Source: Brevibacillus choshinensis
GTDB taxonomy: Bacteria > Bacillota > Bacilli > Brevibacillales > Brevibacillaceae
Assembly (NCBI RefSeq): GCF_001420695.1
Contig: NZ_LJJB01000013.1
Location: 1,092,121 to 1,156,120, forward strand
DNA: 64,000 bases
Direction of reading: 5' to 3'
The notes under the pieces were generated by a model that was not told the DNA's origin, made no database searches, and was given only the letters and a program-made list of their open reading frames with translations. Both the position numbers and the translations under genes were made by a program. Every line of letters begins with the position of its first letter. The first letter of the stretch is position 1. Below, piece by piece: positions 41,179 through 48,994 of the stretch.

Positions 41179-41197
41179 ACACTACCCATTGTAGTGT
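41179..41197. promoter_or_regulatory. BlaI-type operator before the repressor gene
   Basis: ACACTAC-N5-GTAGTGT, palindromic, 13 bases upstream of the start codon; half sites ACTAC/GTAGT as at 39853-39867. Confidence 0.7.
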
Positions 41198-41267
41198 TCG
41201 ACTCCCGTAAAGTCAACAGGGCCCGGAGCATTTGCCGCTCCGAGCCCTTGTCATTCTCCCGCTTGCG

Positions 41268-42167
41268 TCAGGCATCATAAGTAGCCTGAACCGCCCGCTT
41301 CTTCCCTCGATAGTTGACGAGACAAATACTAAGCACGATTAACACCAATCCTGCCACTAAGCTGTACGTAAACGGCTCATGCAAGAATAGCGTGCCTGTT
41401 GCTACTGCGATCAATGGAACCAAAAACGTAAAAGAAGCAACCTTGCTGGCATCTCCGCCATTCATCAAATGGAAGTAGATCACAAACGCAATCGGAACGC
41501 CAAAGGTCGCTCCAAAGCCTAGTCCAAACAGATAGCCGCCGTTCCAGACAATGTCCGACCATCTCTCAAACACCGTTCCCGCCCCCGTCAGCAGCGCTCC
41601 GCCAATGATGAACTGCAGGGCAACCATCCATAGGGAATCTACCTTGCCGCTCTCTCTTTTGACGTAAATGACACCGAGCGCCCAGCTAATCGCGGTGAAA
41701 ATCGCCAAAACGACTCCGACTATCGATACCTGCCCGGTGAAGCCATCCGCGCTGACTGCCAGAATCCCACAGAAGCCAATTAACAAACCGATGATTTTCA
41801 TCAACGACATTTTTTCACCGAGCCATAGCCAGGCGAACAGCCCGATTAGCACTGGCTGAAAATAGACCAAAACGGAGAACAATCCACCTGGCAGATACAT
41901 GAGGCCTACTGTTTGCAAGCCATAAAAAAGCGCAGCGTTCAACAGGGCAGATACACAATACCTGGACCAGTTTTCTCGCCATTTCATTTTTTTCCAAGTA
42001 GGTAATAAAAAGGCCGCTAACAATAAGCCGCCGATCAGGGCGCGCATCCCGGCAAATAAAAGCGGCGGGGTGTAAGGCAAGGCCATCTTGTAAATGGACC
42101 AAGAGACGCCCCAGATCAGGACTAAACAAGTGACGGCGAGCATCGTTTTTCTCGACGAATTTCCCAT
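41268..42167 (-). CDS. EamA-family (DMT superfamily) transporter
   Basis: 299 residues with ten TM helices in two EamA repeats: VLIWGVSWSIYKMALPYTPP, then LFAGMRALIGGLLLAAFLLP in the first half and GVVLAIFTAISWALGVIYVK in the second. GGAGGAGG precedes the ATG. Drug/metabolite exporter; substrate unknown. The leader contains two strong hairpins of no recognised class. Confidence 0.88.
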   Translation of the reverse strand: MGNSSRKTMLAVTCLVLIWGVSWSIYKMALPYTPPLLFAGMRALIGGLLLAAFLLPTWKKMKWRENWSRYCVSALLNAALFYGLQTVGLMYLPGGLFSVLVYFQPVLIGLFAWLWLGEKMSLMKIIGLLIGFCGILAVSADGFTGQVSIVGVVLAIFTAISWALGVIYVKRESGKVDSLWMVALQFIIGGALLTGAGTVFERWSDIVWNGGYLFGLGFGATFGVPIAFVIYFHLMNGGDASKVASFTFLVPLIAVATGTLFLHEPFTYSLVAGLVLIVLSICLVNYRGKKRAVQATYDA

Positions 42168-42184
42168 GCAGGGACCTCCTCCAT

Positions 42185-42285
42185 TTCTCTCTCGTACGAT
42201 TCGTTCTTTGGAAGGTGGCTCCCCTTACGAATCAAGCCAGGCCTCACCAGTTGCTGGTGAAGCCTACGCCTCGTATAGTTAAACC
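42185..42285 (-). promoter_or_regulatory. Structured leader of the EamA transporter gene
   Basis: Minus strand: GGCTTCACCAG/CTGGTGAGGCC hairpin followed by GATTCGT/ACGAATC enclosing GG(G)GA/TTCC. The second ends about 25 bases before the ribosome binding site. Could be a small riboswitch or the footprint of transcriptional control; no known class recognised. Confidence 0.35.
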
Positions 42286-42299
42286 CAAACTCCATGAAA

Positions 42300-42446
42300 T
42301 TACAAGATGGTATATCCGCCATCAATGGGCATGGCAGCCCCATTCATGAATGTAGCTTGGTCAGAGGCCAGGAAAACAGCCAGTTCCGCCACTTCCTGCA
42401 CCTCGCCAAAACGTCTGACGCCTCCCATTCGATTAAAAATAATACG
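42300..42446 (-). pseudogene. C-terminal remnant of a short-chain dehydrogenase
   Basis: Reads RRFGEVQEVAELAVFLASDQ, then ATFMNGAAMPIDGGYTIL and a stop at 42300-42302: the usual C-terminal end of an SDR. An in-frame stop lies upstream and no Rossmann or active-site region exists. Confidence 0.65.
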
Positions 42447-42489
42447 GATTTAGTGATCAACTCATCCCTTCGAAGATATGGATATTCAT

Positions 42490-42523
42490 CAAAAAAAGCC
42501 GGATGCAAACGATCCGGCTTTCA
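42490..42523 (-). terminator. Terminator of marR-type gene
   Basis: AAAGCCGGAT/ATCCGGCTTT arms followed on the minus strand by TTTTG. Confidence 0.8.
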
Positions 42524-42545
42524 CTGTATTCCAATAAATAGTCGA

Positions 42546-43025
42546 TTATTTCAGCTTGTTCATCTCTTCGAGCGACATCTCATTGCATTGCTTGAGGAAA
42601 TCCAGAATAACGCCCGTCTGGCGCTCATCGTATTGCGCCATGATCTGGAGGGTTCGCTGCAAGACAGACTCGAACAAAGGAGAAATCGAATTGACCCCTT
42701 CCCGTACAGGTTTGACGACCACGCGTCTTCTGTCGTTTGGATCCTTATCCCGCATGATATATCCCGATTGTTCCAATCGATCAATCACATTCGTGACTGC
42801 ACCCGTGGTCAATCCGGTCAATTCAGCCAATTTTCCGGCCGTCACCGGTCCGCTGTTCATCAAGAAATCGAGACATTTGTGATCAGTAGTATTCAAGCCG
42901 AGCTTTTCAGATATCGTCTGGTGAAGCATGACCGCCCGTGCACTGTTTTTTCGCAGTTCCAGTAGGAGCTCATATTGCAGCGGTGTCATTTCTCCTTCCA
43001 GATGTTGGTGATTATCTATTGACAT
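42546..43025 (-). CDS. MarR-family transcriptional regulator
   Basis: 159 residues with the MarR winged helix: GPVTAGKLAELTGLTTGAVT, then RLEQSGYIMRDKDPNDRRRV (wing). A preceding 18-bp perfect palindrome is the likely operator. Divergent from a SnoaL-like gene and next to an SDR remnant; the lost SDR may once have been its target. Ligand unknown. Confidence 0.88.
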   Translation of the reverse strand: MSIDNHQHLEGEMTPLQYELLLELRKNSARAVMLHQTISEKLGLNTTDHKCLDFLMNSGPVTAGKLAELTGLTTGAVTNVIDRLEQSGYIMRDKDPNDRRRVVVKPVREGVNSISPLFESVLQRTLQIMAQYDERQTGVILDFLKQCNEMSLEEMNKLK

Positions 43026-43054
43026 AAGGATTCCTCCCCCTGTAAGATGAATAT

Positions 43055-43072
43055 ATCTTAATTAATTAAGAT
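43055..43072. promoter_or_regulatory. Perfect palindrome, likely MarR operator
   Basis: ATCTTAATTAATTAAGAT, 30 bases upstream of the marR-type start; a half site TTAAGAT recurs at about 43082-43088. Confidence 0.6.
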
Positions 43073-43182
43073 AATCATTTTATTAAGATTTCAATTCCAT
43101 CAAGTTTTATTACGAGTATAGCACAGCCAAACGGGCATCACCAATGGCAAGGCAATCCCCACAAGGAAAGGACTTGATCTGT

Positions 43183-43614
43183 ATGGAAAACCGAAGCAAT
43201 GACATCGAATTGATTCGCCGGTTATTCGCATCCATGAGTGAGGCTTGGAACAGAGGAGACGGTATTGCATTTGGAGATTGTTTTGCGGAGGATGCTGATT
43301 ACGTCACCTTTATGGGACAACGTCTACAAGGCAGAGACCAAATTGCCGCTGTCCATCAAAAGTTGTTTAACGGCCCTCTCAAAGGCTCTCTCCTGGAATC
43401 AAGTGCAACAGTTGAGCTGCATCCTCGTTTTGTCACACAAGAAGTCGCCATTATTCACGCTATCGGCGAAGCGAAGCTGGCGAATGCAGCGCAGGACCCA
43501 GCTGACAGAAGTTCGATCAATACGAATGTAGTCGTGAAAGAACGCGGAGAATGGAAAATTACGGCCTTCCATAACAGCCGTATTCAAAGCTTTCCGGGAG
43601 GCCGGCGAGACTAG
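43183..43614 (+). CDS. SnoaL-like (SgcJ/EcaC type) NTF2-fold protein
   Basis: About 143 residues. Block order IELIRRLFASMSEAWNRGDG, FGDCFAEDADYVTFMGQRLQ, GRDQIAAVHQKLFNGPLKGS and GEWKITAFHNSRI matches small NTF2-fold proteins annotated as SgcJ/EcaC oxidoreductases; most have no proven activity. ATG at 43183 lies 12 bases after AAAGGA. Confidence 0.75.
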   Translation: MENRSNDIELIRRLFASMSEAWNRGDGIAFGDCFAEDADYVTFMGQRLQGRDQIAAVHQKLFNGPLKGSLLESSATVELHPRFVTQEVAIIHAIGEAKLANAAQDPADRSSINTNVVVKERGEWKITAFHNSRIQSFPGGRRD

Positions 43615-43634
43615 GAGTTCCGTGCGAAATGAAA

Positions 43635-43678
43635 AATGCGCCAGCTGAACGTTTGGCACTCGTCCCGGCTGGCGCAAA
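43635..43678. terminator. Convergent terminator
   Basis: GCGCCAGC and GCTGGCGC arms around a 22-base loop; T-rich run on the minus strand follows the arm at 43637. Serves the GGDEF-EAL gene and possibly the SnoaL gene. Confidence 0.65.
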
Positions 43679-43680
43679 GG

Positions 43681-45801
43681 TTATTGGTTGCTTAAAAAAT
43701 GCTCGAAGTCTTCTGTCGCCAAAGGCTTGCTGAACAGATAGCCTTGACCGTGTATACAGCCGTTTTGCTGTAGCGCTTCTACCTGATCATCCAGCTCGAT
43801 GCCTTCTGCGATCACATTCATTTGCAGGCTATCCGCAATCGTGACGATGGCTTTGACGATCGCCTGACTCTCCTGATTGTGATGAATATCTCGGATAAAC
43901 GAAGCATCGATCTTGATCGTATCAACCGGCAGCCTCTTGATATAGCTAAATGAGCTGTAGCCCGTTCCAAAGTCGTCGATCGAAATATGAATCCCTGCCC
44001 CACGCAGTTGCTGAAGAACGACTGTCGCTTCTTCCATTTTGACAAAAATGCTCTCCGTGATTTCCAGCTCAAGCCACTCTGACGACAGTTCCAGCTCTTC
44101 TAGCGTCGATGTAATCATCTCCACAAGATCCTTTTGGAAAATTTGCCGTGCTGACAAATTCACTGACACCTTGAGCAAGTGCCCCTGGTCGTGCCACTTT
44201 TTATTTTGTTTGCAGGCCTCTTTCAAAATCCATTCTCCCAATTCGATGATCATTCCGGATTCCTCTGCAATCGGGATGAACTTGCCTGGAGAAATGACGC
44301 CTAATTCCGGATGAACCCATCGCACGAGCGCTTCCATGCCCGTCAAAATCTGTGAGCCGATATCCATCTTCGGCTGGTAGTAGACTTGGAATTGCTCATG
44401 CTCGATTGCTTTGCGCAGCTCGTTTTCCATCAAAATACGTTCCAGCGACTTGGCCTCCATCGTCGGATCGAACAGAGAATATCCGTTGCGTCCCTGTGAC
44501 TTGACCGAGTACAAAGCGGTATCTGCGCGTTTCAACAAATCCTCTGCATTTTCTCCATCCTGTGGAAACATAGCAATCCCAATGCTGCTTGAGATCGTCA
44601 CCAAATGCCCGTTCAGCTCGAAAGGCTTTTGCAGCTGACTCATGATCAGCTCGGCGACAGCCTCCGCTTGTTTGGAATCCGTCAGTTGGCAGAGTAAGAT
44701 TGTAAACTCGTCACCGCCAAGACGTGCGACGCTATCACCCGGTTGGACACATGCCTGCAGACGCTTTGCTACCTCGATCAGGAGCATGTCACCTACGTCG
44801 TGCCCGAACGAATCATTGATATCTTTAAATCGGTCCATATCGAGAAACAGGACAGCCATGTTCGATTGAAAACGCTTGGCCTGCATGATTTCCTTGGTCA
44901 ATTGCTGTACGTACATCCGACGATTGGGCAGATCTGTCAGGGCATCGTGGTACGCCAAATGATGGATGGTTTCCTCCGATTGCTTGCGCTCGGTAATATC
45001 ACGCGTGACGAGAATCAGACTGGACACATTGCCTTCTTCGTCGATAATCGGATTGATCTTGGATTCTGTCCAGATCGGCGTCTCCCGTTTGGTCTTGATC
45101 CGACACTCCGCCATATAGCCTTTTCCCGTGGAATATGTGTATTGGATCGCATAGCCCATGATTTCCCTGTCTTCATCCGCAATCCACTCCAGCAAATTTT
45201 GGATCTGCTCATCCGGAACATCGTGTTCCCACAGTGTTTTATGGGAAGGAGAAAGGTAGAGAAAATCTCCATCTGCATTAATCATAGAGATGATATCGGA
45301 TGTATTTTCCGCGATGATTCGGTATTTTTCTTCACTTTTCATCACGTCTTCTTCCATTTGCTTGCGTGCCGTGATGTCACTGCGAATGGAGACATACTGA
45401 TAGATTTTTCCCGACTGATTGACGAAAGGCACGATTGTGGTATCGACCCAGTACAAAGAGTCATCCTTGGCTTTGTTCCGGATTTCCCCTCGCCAGATCT
45501 GACCCGAACCGATCGTCCCCCACATTTGCTTGAAGAAATCTTTCGGATGATGACCGGAATTCAGTAGCCGATGATCCTGCCCGATCAGCTCGCTGCGACT
45601 GTATTTGGATATTCGGCAAAACTGGTCGTTGGCACTCTGAATGATCCCCCGGTGATCGGTAATCGCTACAATCGTTGATTTGTCCAACGCTTTTCTGACA
45701 TCAGCTAGCTCTAGTAACGCTAGCTTCAGTTTCTCATCTTTTTCTTGCAAGAGGTCTTCCCATTCTTGCGGTGAGAGTTCTATGACTGCTTCGTTTCTCA
45801 T
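43681..45801 (-). CDS. PAS-PAS-GGDEF-EAL cyclic di-GMP protein
   Basis: 706 residues, no TM helix. N-terminal coil, PAS domain 1 (about 40-145, with DHRGIIQSANDQFCRISKYS), PAS domain 2 (about 150-270), GGDEF domain (about 285-440; VARLGGDEFTILLCQL, canonical GGDEF so possibly active as cyclase) and EAL domain (about 455-705; QPKMDIG then MEALVRWVHP; NLSARQ, DDFGTGYSS and ELGE present). It could make or degrade c-di-GMP in response to PAS signals. Terminator follows; upstream gap leads to the attenuator region. Confidence 0.93.
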   Translation of the reverse strand: MRNEAVIELSPQEWEDLLQEKDEKLKLALLELADVRKALDKSTIVAITDHRGIIQSANDQFCRISKYSRSELIGQDHRLLNSGHHPKDFFKQMWGTIGSGQIWRGEIRNKAKDDSLYWVDTTIVPFVNQSGKIYQYVSIRSDITARKQMEEDVMKSEEKYRIIAENTSDIISMINADGDFLYLSPSHKTLWEHDVPDEQIQNLLEWIADEDREIMGYAIQYTYSTGKGYMAECRIKTKRETPIWTESKINPIIDEEGNVSSLILVTRDITERKQSEETIHHLAYHDALTDLPNRRMYVQQLTKEIMQAKRFQSNMAVLFLDMDRFKDINDSFGHDVGDMLLIEVAKRLQACVQPGDSVARLGGDEFTILLCQLTDSKQAEAVAELIMSQLQKPFELNGHLVTISSSIGIAMFPQDGENAEDLLKRADTALYSVKSQGRNGYSLFDPTMEAKSLERILMENELRKAIEHEQFQVYYQPKMDIGSQILTGMEALVRWVHPELGVISPGKFIPIAEESGMIIELGEWILKEACKQNKKWHDQGHLLKVSVNLSARQIFQKDLVEMITSTLEELELSSEWLELEITESIFVKMEEATVVLQQLRGAGIHISIDDFGTGYSSFSYIKRLPVDTIKIDASFIRDIHHNQESQAIVKAIVTIADSLQMNVIAEGIELDDQVEALQQNGCIHGQGYLFSKPLATEDFEHFLSNQ

Positions 45802-46064
45802 CTATCTATCCCCAGATCCCCTATATTTTCAACCTTATAAAAAAGACCCTTATAAAAAAAGACCCTTTCCCAAATGGACTGGATCAATTTTGATTCAGGT
45901 AAGATTTTCTAGTACAAGTTGGCTTCATTGTATCATGGAATAGGTAAAGATCAACGGCTACGTCTGGCAGTTTTTGCAACATTTTTGCAAACGTTTTGCC
46001 CTTGTTTTCCCTGATGTGATCGGAGTGAGCGTATTTTCAAAGCGGAAACAAATTGAATTTTTGG

Positions 46065-46093
46065 TTGATCTTGCAAAGTGGTTTGTGATACCA
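46065..46093 (+). promoter_or_regulatory. Possible promoter of the hydrolase attenuator
   Basis: TTGATC (46065-46070) and an ATACCA/TGTGATACC extended -10-like segment about 17 bases later. Start near 46098 would just precede the leader ORF. Weak -10, so moderate support. Confidence 0.35.
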
Positions 46094-46110
46094 TGAATAC
46101 ACTTTACAAC

Positions 46111-46345
46111 GAGCGGAGGGTTACGTGTGGCTAATTAATTTCCGATGTTTTTGCGCCCATTCAAATAAGCGCAATAAGACTATGCCTCGTGCGTAGTAAT
46201 CGGAAACTGGTTTGCCCATGCGGTAACCCATATTTGTTTTTTCACGATGAGGAGACGACACCTCTTCTTTCTATTTGCGTGCGTCTTGTTCTCCTCCCTT
46301 TCCGATTACTGTTAGCACAGGCAGCCTTGCCTGTGTTTTTTATTT
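46111..46345 (+). promoter_or_regulatory. Ribosome-mediated transcription attenuator
   Basis: Default fold: outer GGGTTAC/GTAACCC (46118-46124 with 46223-46229), TTTCCGAT/ATCGGAAA (46139-46146 with 46199-46206), TTGCGC/GCGCAA (46151-46156 with 46169-46174), ACTATGC/GCGTAGT (46179-46185 with 46191-46197). Terminator CACAGGCA/TGCCTGTG (46316-46323 with 46328-46335) plus T-run. Alternative fold: 46183-46206 pairs with 46299-46323 (TGCCTcGTGC and the 12-mer AGTAATCGGAAA with TTTCCGATTACT), which takes the terminator's 5' arm. A translated leader ORF runs through the region. Confidence 0.75.
46125..46196 (+). CDS. Leader peptide of the hydrolase attenuator
   Basis: GTG at 46125, four bases after GCGGAGGG, opens a 23-codon ORF, MWLINFRCFCAHSNKRNK followed by TMPRA, stopping at TAG 46194-46196. 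Codons 5-8 cover the 5' strand of the TTTCCGAT stem, so a ribosome stalled there would free the antiterminator strand. Too short for database annotation; supported by the ribosome binding site and the RNA structure. Confidence 0.65.
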   Translation: MWLINFRCFCAHSNKRNKTMPRA

Positions 46346-46367
46346 TTATTTTTGGAGGGAAACAATC

Positions 46368-47210
46368 ATGAGCGAACAAATACTTTCCGTCGATGGAATC
46401 GAACTATGTGTAGAGAGCTTTGGTAATCCAAAGGATCCTGTTATCCTGCTGGTGATGGGGGCGACCGCCTCGATGATCTGGTGGGAAACCGAGTTTTGTC
46501 AGCTCTTGGCCGAAAAAGGGCACTTCGTCATCCGTTACGACAATCGGGATGTCGGCCGTTCTACCACTTACGAGCTTGGTTCTCCTGGATACACCTTTGA
46601 AGATATGGCCGATGATGCCGCGAGCGTGCTCGACGCCTTTGGCTGCAAGCAAGCCCATCTCGTCGGAATGTCCATGGGCGGACTGCTTACACAAATATTT
46701 GCGTTGCGTCACCAAGACCGAGCCCTATCGATTTCGTTGGTGATGACTTCTAATTTTGCACCTGATCTACCACCCATGGAGGAAAAAGTAGTCGAATTCT
46801 TCTCGAATGTCGGAAGCCTAGATTGGACGGATGAGCAAGCTGTCGTCGCATCTGCGGTCGAGAAGTGGAATATCCTGAGAGGCTCCAAGCATCCATTTGA
46901 CCAGCAAAAAACAGCAAGACTGGCGCTAGAAGAAGCGCGCCGCGCACGCAATTTGGCAAACATGAACAACCATGCCTTGGTGACTGGCGGAGAGTCCTAT
47001 CTGGTAAGAACGCATGAAATCCCGCAACCCGCTTTGGTCATCCACGGCACAGAAGATCCGATCATCCCATATTCGCATGGCGTCCATCTCGCCAACACCA
47101 TTCCGGGTGCAACGCTCCTGACACTCACGGGCACGGGACACGAGCTGCATGAAAATGACTGGAATGCTATCATTGACGCGATTTCTGCCCACGCTGCATC
47201 CGTGAAGTAA
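46368..47210 (+). CDS. Alpha/beta hydrolase, inducible-resistance candidate
   Basis: About 280 residues. Classical alpha/beta hydrolase: ILLVMGATASMIWWETEFCQ (oxyanion strand), RYDNRDVGRST, nucleophile elbow LVGMSMGGLLTQIFA, acid in IHGTEDPIIPYSHG and His in GTGHELHEND. Most like the RdmC/EstB-type methylesterase-like group. TGGAGGGA precedes the ATG. It sits behind a leader peptide and terminator of the kind that control genes for resistance to ribosome-targeting drugs, so an esterase or lactonase acting on such a drug is a reasonable hypothesis. Substrate unproven. Confidence 0.8.
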   Translation: MSEQILSVDGIELCVESFGNPKDPVILLVMGATASMIWWETEFCQLLAEKGHFVIRYDNRDVGRSTTYELGSPGYTFEDMADDAASVLDAFGCKQAHLVGMSMGGLLTQIFALRHQDRALSISLVMTSNFAPDLPPMEEKVVEFFSNVGSLDWTDEQAVVASAVEKWNILRGSKHPFDQQKTARLALEEARRARNLANMNNHALVTGGESYLVRTHEIPQPALVIHGTEDPIIPYSHGVHLANTIPGATLLTLTGTGHELHENDWNAIIDAISAHAASVK

Positions 47211-47220
47211 CCTACGAATC

Positions 47221-47268
47221 TGAAAAGACCAGTCTTTCCCTTCTATCTAGGGGGACTGGTCTTTTTGA
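47221..47268 (+). terminator. Terminator of the hydrolase gene
   Basis: AAAGACCAGTC and GACTGGTCTTTTT arms with a run of T. Confidence 0.85.
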
Positions 47269-47280
47269 TACATCTTGTGC

Positions 47281-47340
47281 CTAAATGACGTTATTTTCCT
47301 CCAGCTGCCGGATGGTCTCTTCTGAATACTCCAGCTCCTT
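47281..47340 (-). pseudogene. C-terminal remnant of a CaiB/BaiF CoA-transferase
   Basis: Minus strand reads KELEYSEETIRQLEENNVI then stop, the usual C-terminal tail of class III CoA-transferases (LGYSxEEIxxLxxxxVI). Only these about 20 codons remain; the hydroxy-acid oxidase stop codon directly abuts them. Confidence 0.5.
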
Positions 47341-48490
47341 ACAAACGAACCAAAATGCTCTGATTCAAATCAGCGACCGAATTGCTACCGGACAATGCCA
47401 CTGATACGTCCAGCTCGTTTAGCAATGTATCGAGTACGCTCGCCACACCTTGTTCACCCGCAACGGCCAGACCAAACATAAACGGACGTCCGATCAGTAC
47501 GGCAGTAGCTCCCAGTGCGATCGCCTTGACCACATCTGCTCCTGTGCGCACCCCGCTGTCCAAGAGAACCGGGATGCGTCCTTCTACCGCTTCGGCAATT
47601 GCTGGCAACGCATCCAGTGTGGAAATCGCTCCATCAAGCTGACGTCCTCCGTGGTTGGACACGATGATTCCATCTACGCCGCGTTCCACAGCGATTTTTG
47701 CATCGTCTGGATGCAGGATGCCTTTGACGAGAATTGGCAGGCTGGTATGCTGGCGCAAGTAGTCAATGTCATCCCAGTTGAGAGTAGGATGGTAAATATT
47801 GCGGAGCACTTCCTCGACCGCATTCTCTGCGTTTACCTCAGACAGTCTGGAGCAGAAAACCGGATCGCTGATGTAGTTGGCCAGTCCTTTTCCTTCTCGC
47901 AGTGGCGAATAGCCGTTGCGGAAATCTCGGCGTTTCCAGCCGAGCATGACGGTGTCAACTGTCAGCACAATCGCGGAATAGCCCGCTGCCTCCCCACGTT
48001 TCACCATGCTGGCGCACACTTCGCGATCATTGGACCAATACAGTTGGAACCAGCGAGGAGCGTCACCCATCGTTTCCGCAATCTGCTCCAGCGTATGTGC
48101 CGACACTGTGCTGACCACCATCGGTACACCAGCAGCCGCTGCCGCTCTTGCTGTCGCCAATTCTCCTTCTGGATTGGCAATGGCTTGCATGCCTACAGGT
48201 GCCAGCATAACGGGTGTTTTCAATTGCTGTCCAAAAAGCTCTATGCAAAGAGACCGCTCGGAAACATCCCGGAGCATCCGCGGCACGATCGCCCATTTGG
48301 AAAATGCCGAGCGGTTGGCAGCCAATGTCTCTTCTGCTCCCGAGCCCCCTGCGATGTAATCAAATGGACCATCTGGCAAAAGCTCACGAGCTTTTTGTTC
48401 CCAGTCCTCGATTGAGATCGGGAGTGCTTGTGTTTCCTTGTTCACCCGCGTAAAAAGCAAGCTTTCTTTGGTCTGTTCTGTTCTTGCCAT
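47339..48490 (-). CDS. FMN-dependent alpha-hydroxy-acid oxidase (lactate oxidase-like)
   Basis: 383 residues, TIM-barrel FMN enzyme. Blocks: GPFDYIAGGSGAEETLAANR, PVMLAPVGMQAIANPEGELA, FQLYWSNDREV, LTVDTVMLGWKRRDFRNGY, LVKGILHPDDA (catalytic Lys), VSNHGGRQLDGA (catalytic His-Gly-Gly-Arg) and DSGVRTGADVVKAIALGA. Such enzymes oxidise L-lactate or glycolate and release peroxide. AGGTAGG before the ATG. Flanked on both sides by remnants of acyl-CoA genes, suggesting local rearrangement. Confidence 0.92.
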   Translation of the reverse strand: MARTEQTKESLLFTRVNKETQALPISIEDWEQKARELLPDGPFDYIAGGSGAEETLAANRSAFSKWAIVPRMLRDVSERSLCIELFGQQLKTPVMLAPVGMQAIANPEGELATARAAAAAGVPMVVSTVSAHTLEQIAETMGDAPRWFQLYWSNDREVCASMVKRGEAAGYSAIVLTVDTVMLGWKRRDFRNGYSPLREGKGLANYISDPVFCSRLSEVNAENAVEEVLRNIYHPTLNWDDIDYLRQHTSLPILVKGILHPDDAKIAVERGVDGIIVSNHGGRQLDGAISTLDALPAIAEAVEGRIPVLLDSGVRTGADVVKAIALGATAVLIGRPFMFGLAVAGEQGVASVLDTLLNELDVSVALSGSNSVADLNQSILVRL

Positions 48491-48511
48491 CTTGTATCCT
48501 ACCTTTCCGTT

Positions 48512-48950
48512 TTAGCGAAACTGTGGCTTTCGCTTTTCCAAAAATGCATGCACGCCTTCCTTGTAGTCGTCCGAATCAAACGATTGCAAGACTAGTGTGG
48601 CAATTTCTTCGTTTTCTTCGGTATGCCCCTCCAGAATTGCCTGCACCATTTGCTTGGCGCCGCGCACGGACACTTGTGAACGCTTGGCAATCAACGCGGC
48701 GAACTCATACGTTATGCTCACGTTTTCACTGCTGTTGTAAATGCGATCGATGAGACCAACTCGATACGCTTCGTTCACATCGTGCGTCCTGGCTTCAGGT
48801 CGACGAGTCTTTTGGTACTAGTTAAATTATAGACGATTCCCAGCTTGGATGGGGTGATTGCAAAAATTCCATCCTCTGCGCTGAAGCGGAAGTCACGCGA
48901 GAAAGCGATGTCGAGCCCGCCACCTACCGCGTAATTCTGGTCGATCGTAC
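48512..48950 (-). pseudogene. Enoyl-CoA hydratase/isomerase remnant, 5'-truncated and frameshifted
   Basis: Two adjacent frames make one decayed gene: NYAVGGGLDIAFSRDFRFSA, then SKLGIVYNLTSTKRLVDL (crotonase core, oxyanion-hole GGG), and after a frame change near 48778, AYRVGLIDRIYNSSENVSIT through VHAFLEKRKPQF (C-terminus). The N-terminal third is missing; the remnant starts right after the terminator of the gene upstream. Confidence 0.75.
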
Positions 48951-48988
48951 AAAAAAACAGCAGGCGCAAAAGGCACCTACTGCTTTTG
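48951..48988 (-). terminator. Terminator of the MBL-AbrB operon
   Basis: Minus-strand AGCAGTAGGTGC and GCGCCTGCTG arms followed by TTTTTTTG. Confidence 0.75.
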
Positions 48989-48994
48989 GATTCA

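Noticed and set aside
41215-41255. GC-rich hairpin GGGCCCGGAGC/GCTCCGAGCCC between blaI-type gene and eamA
   Set aside because: A clear stem, but no T-run in the direction of eamA transcription, so a terminator call was not made.
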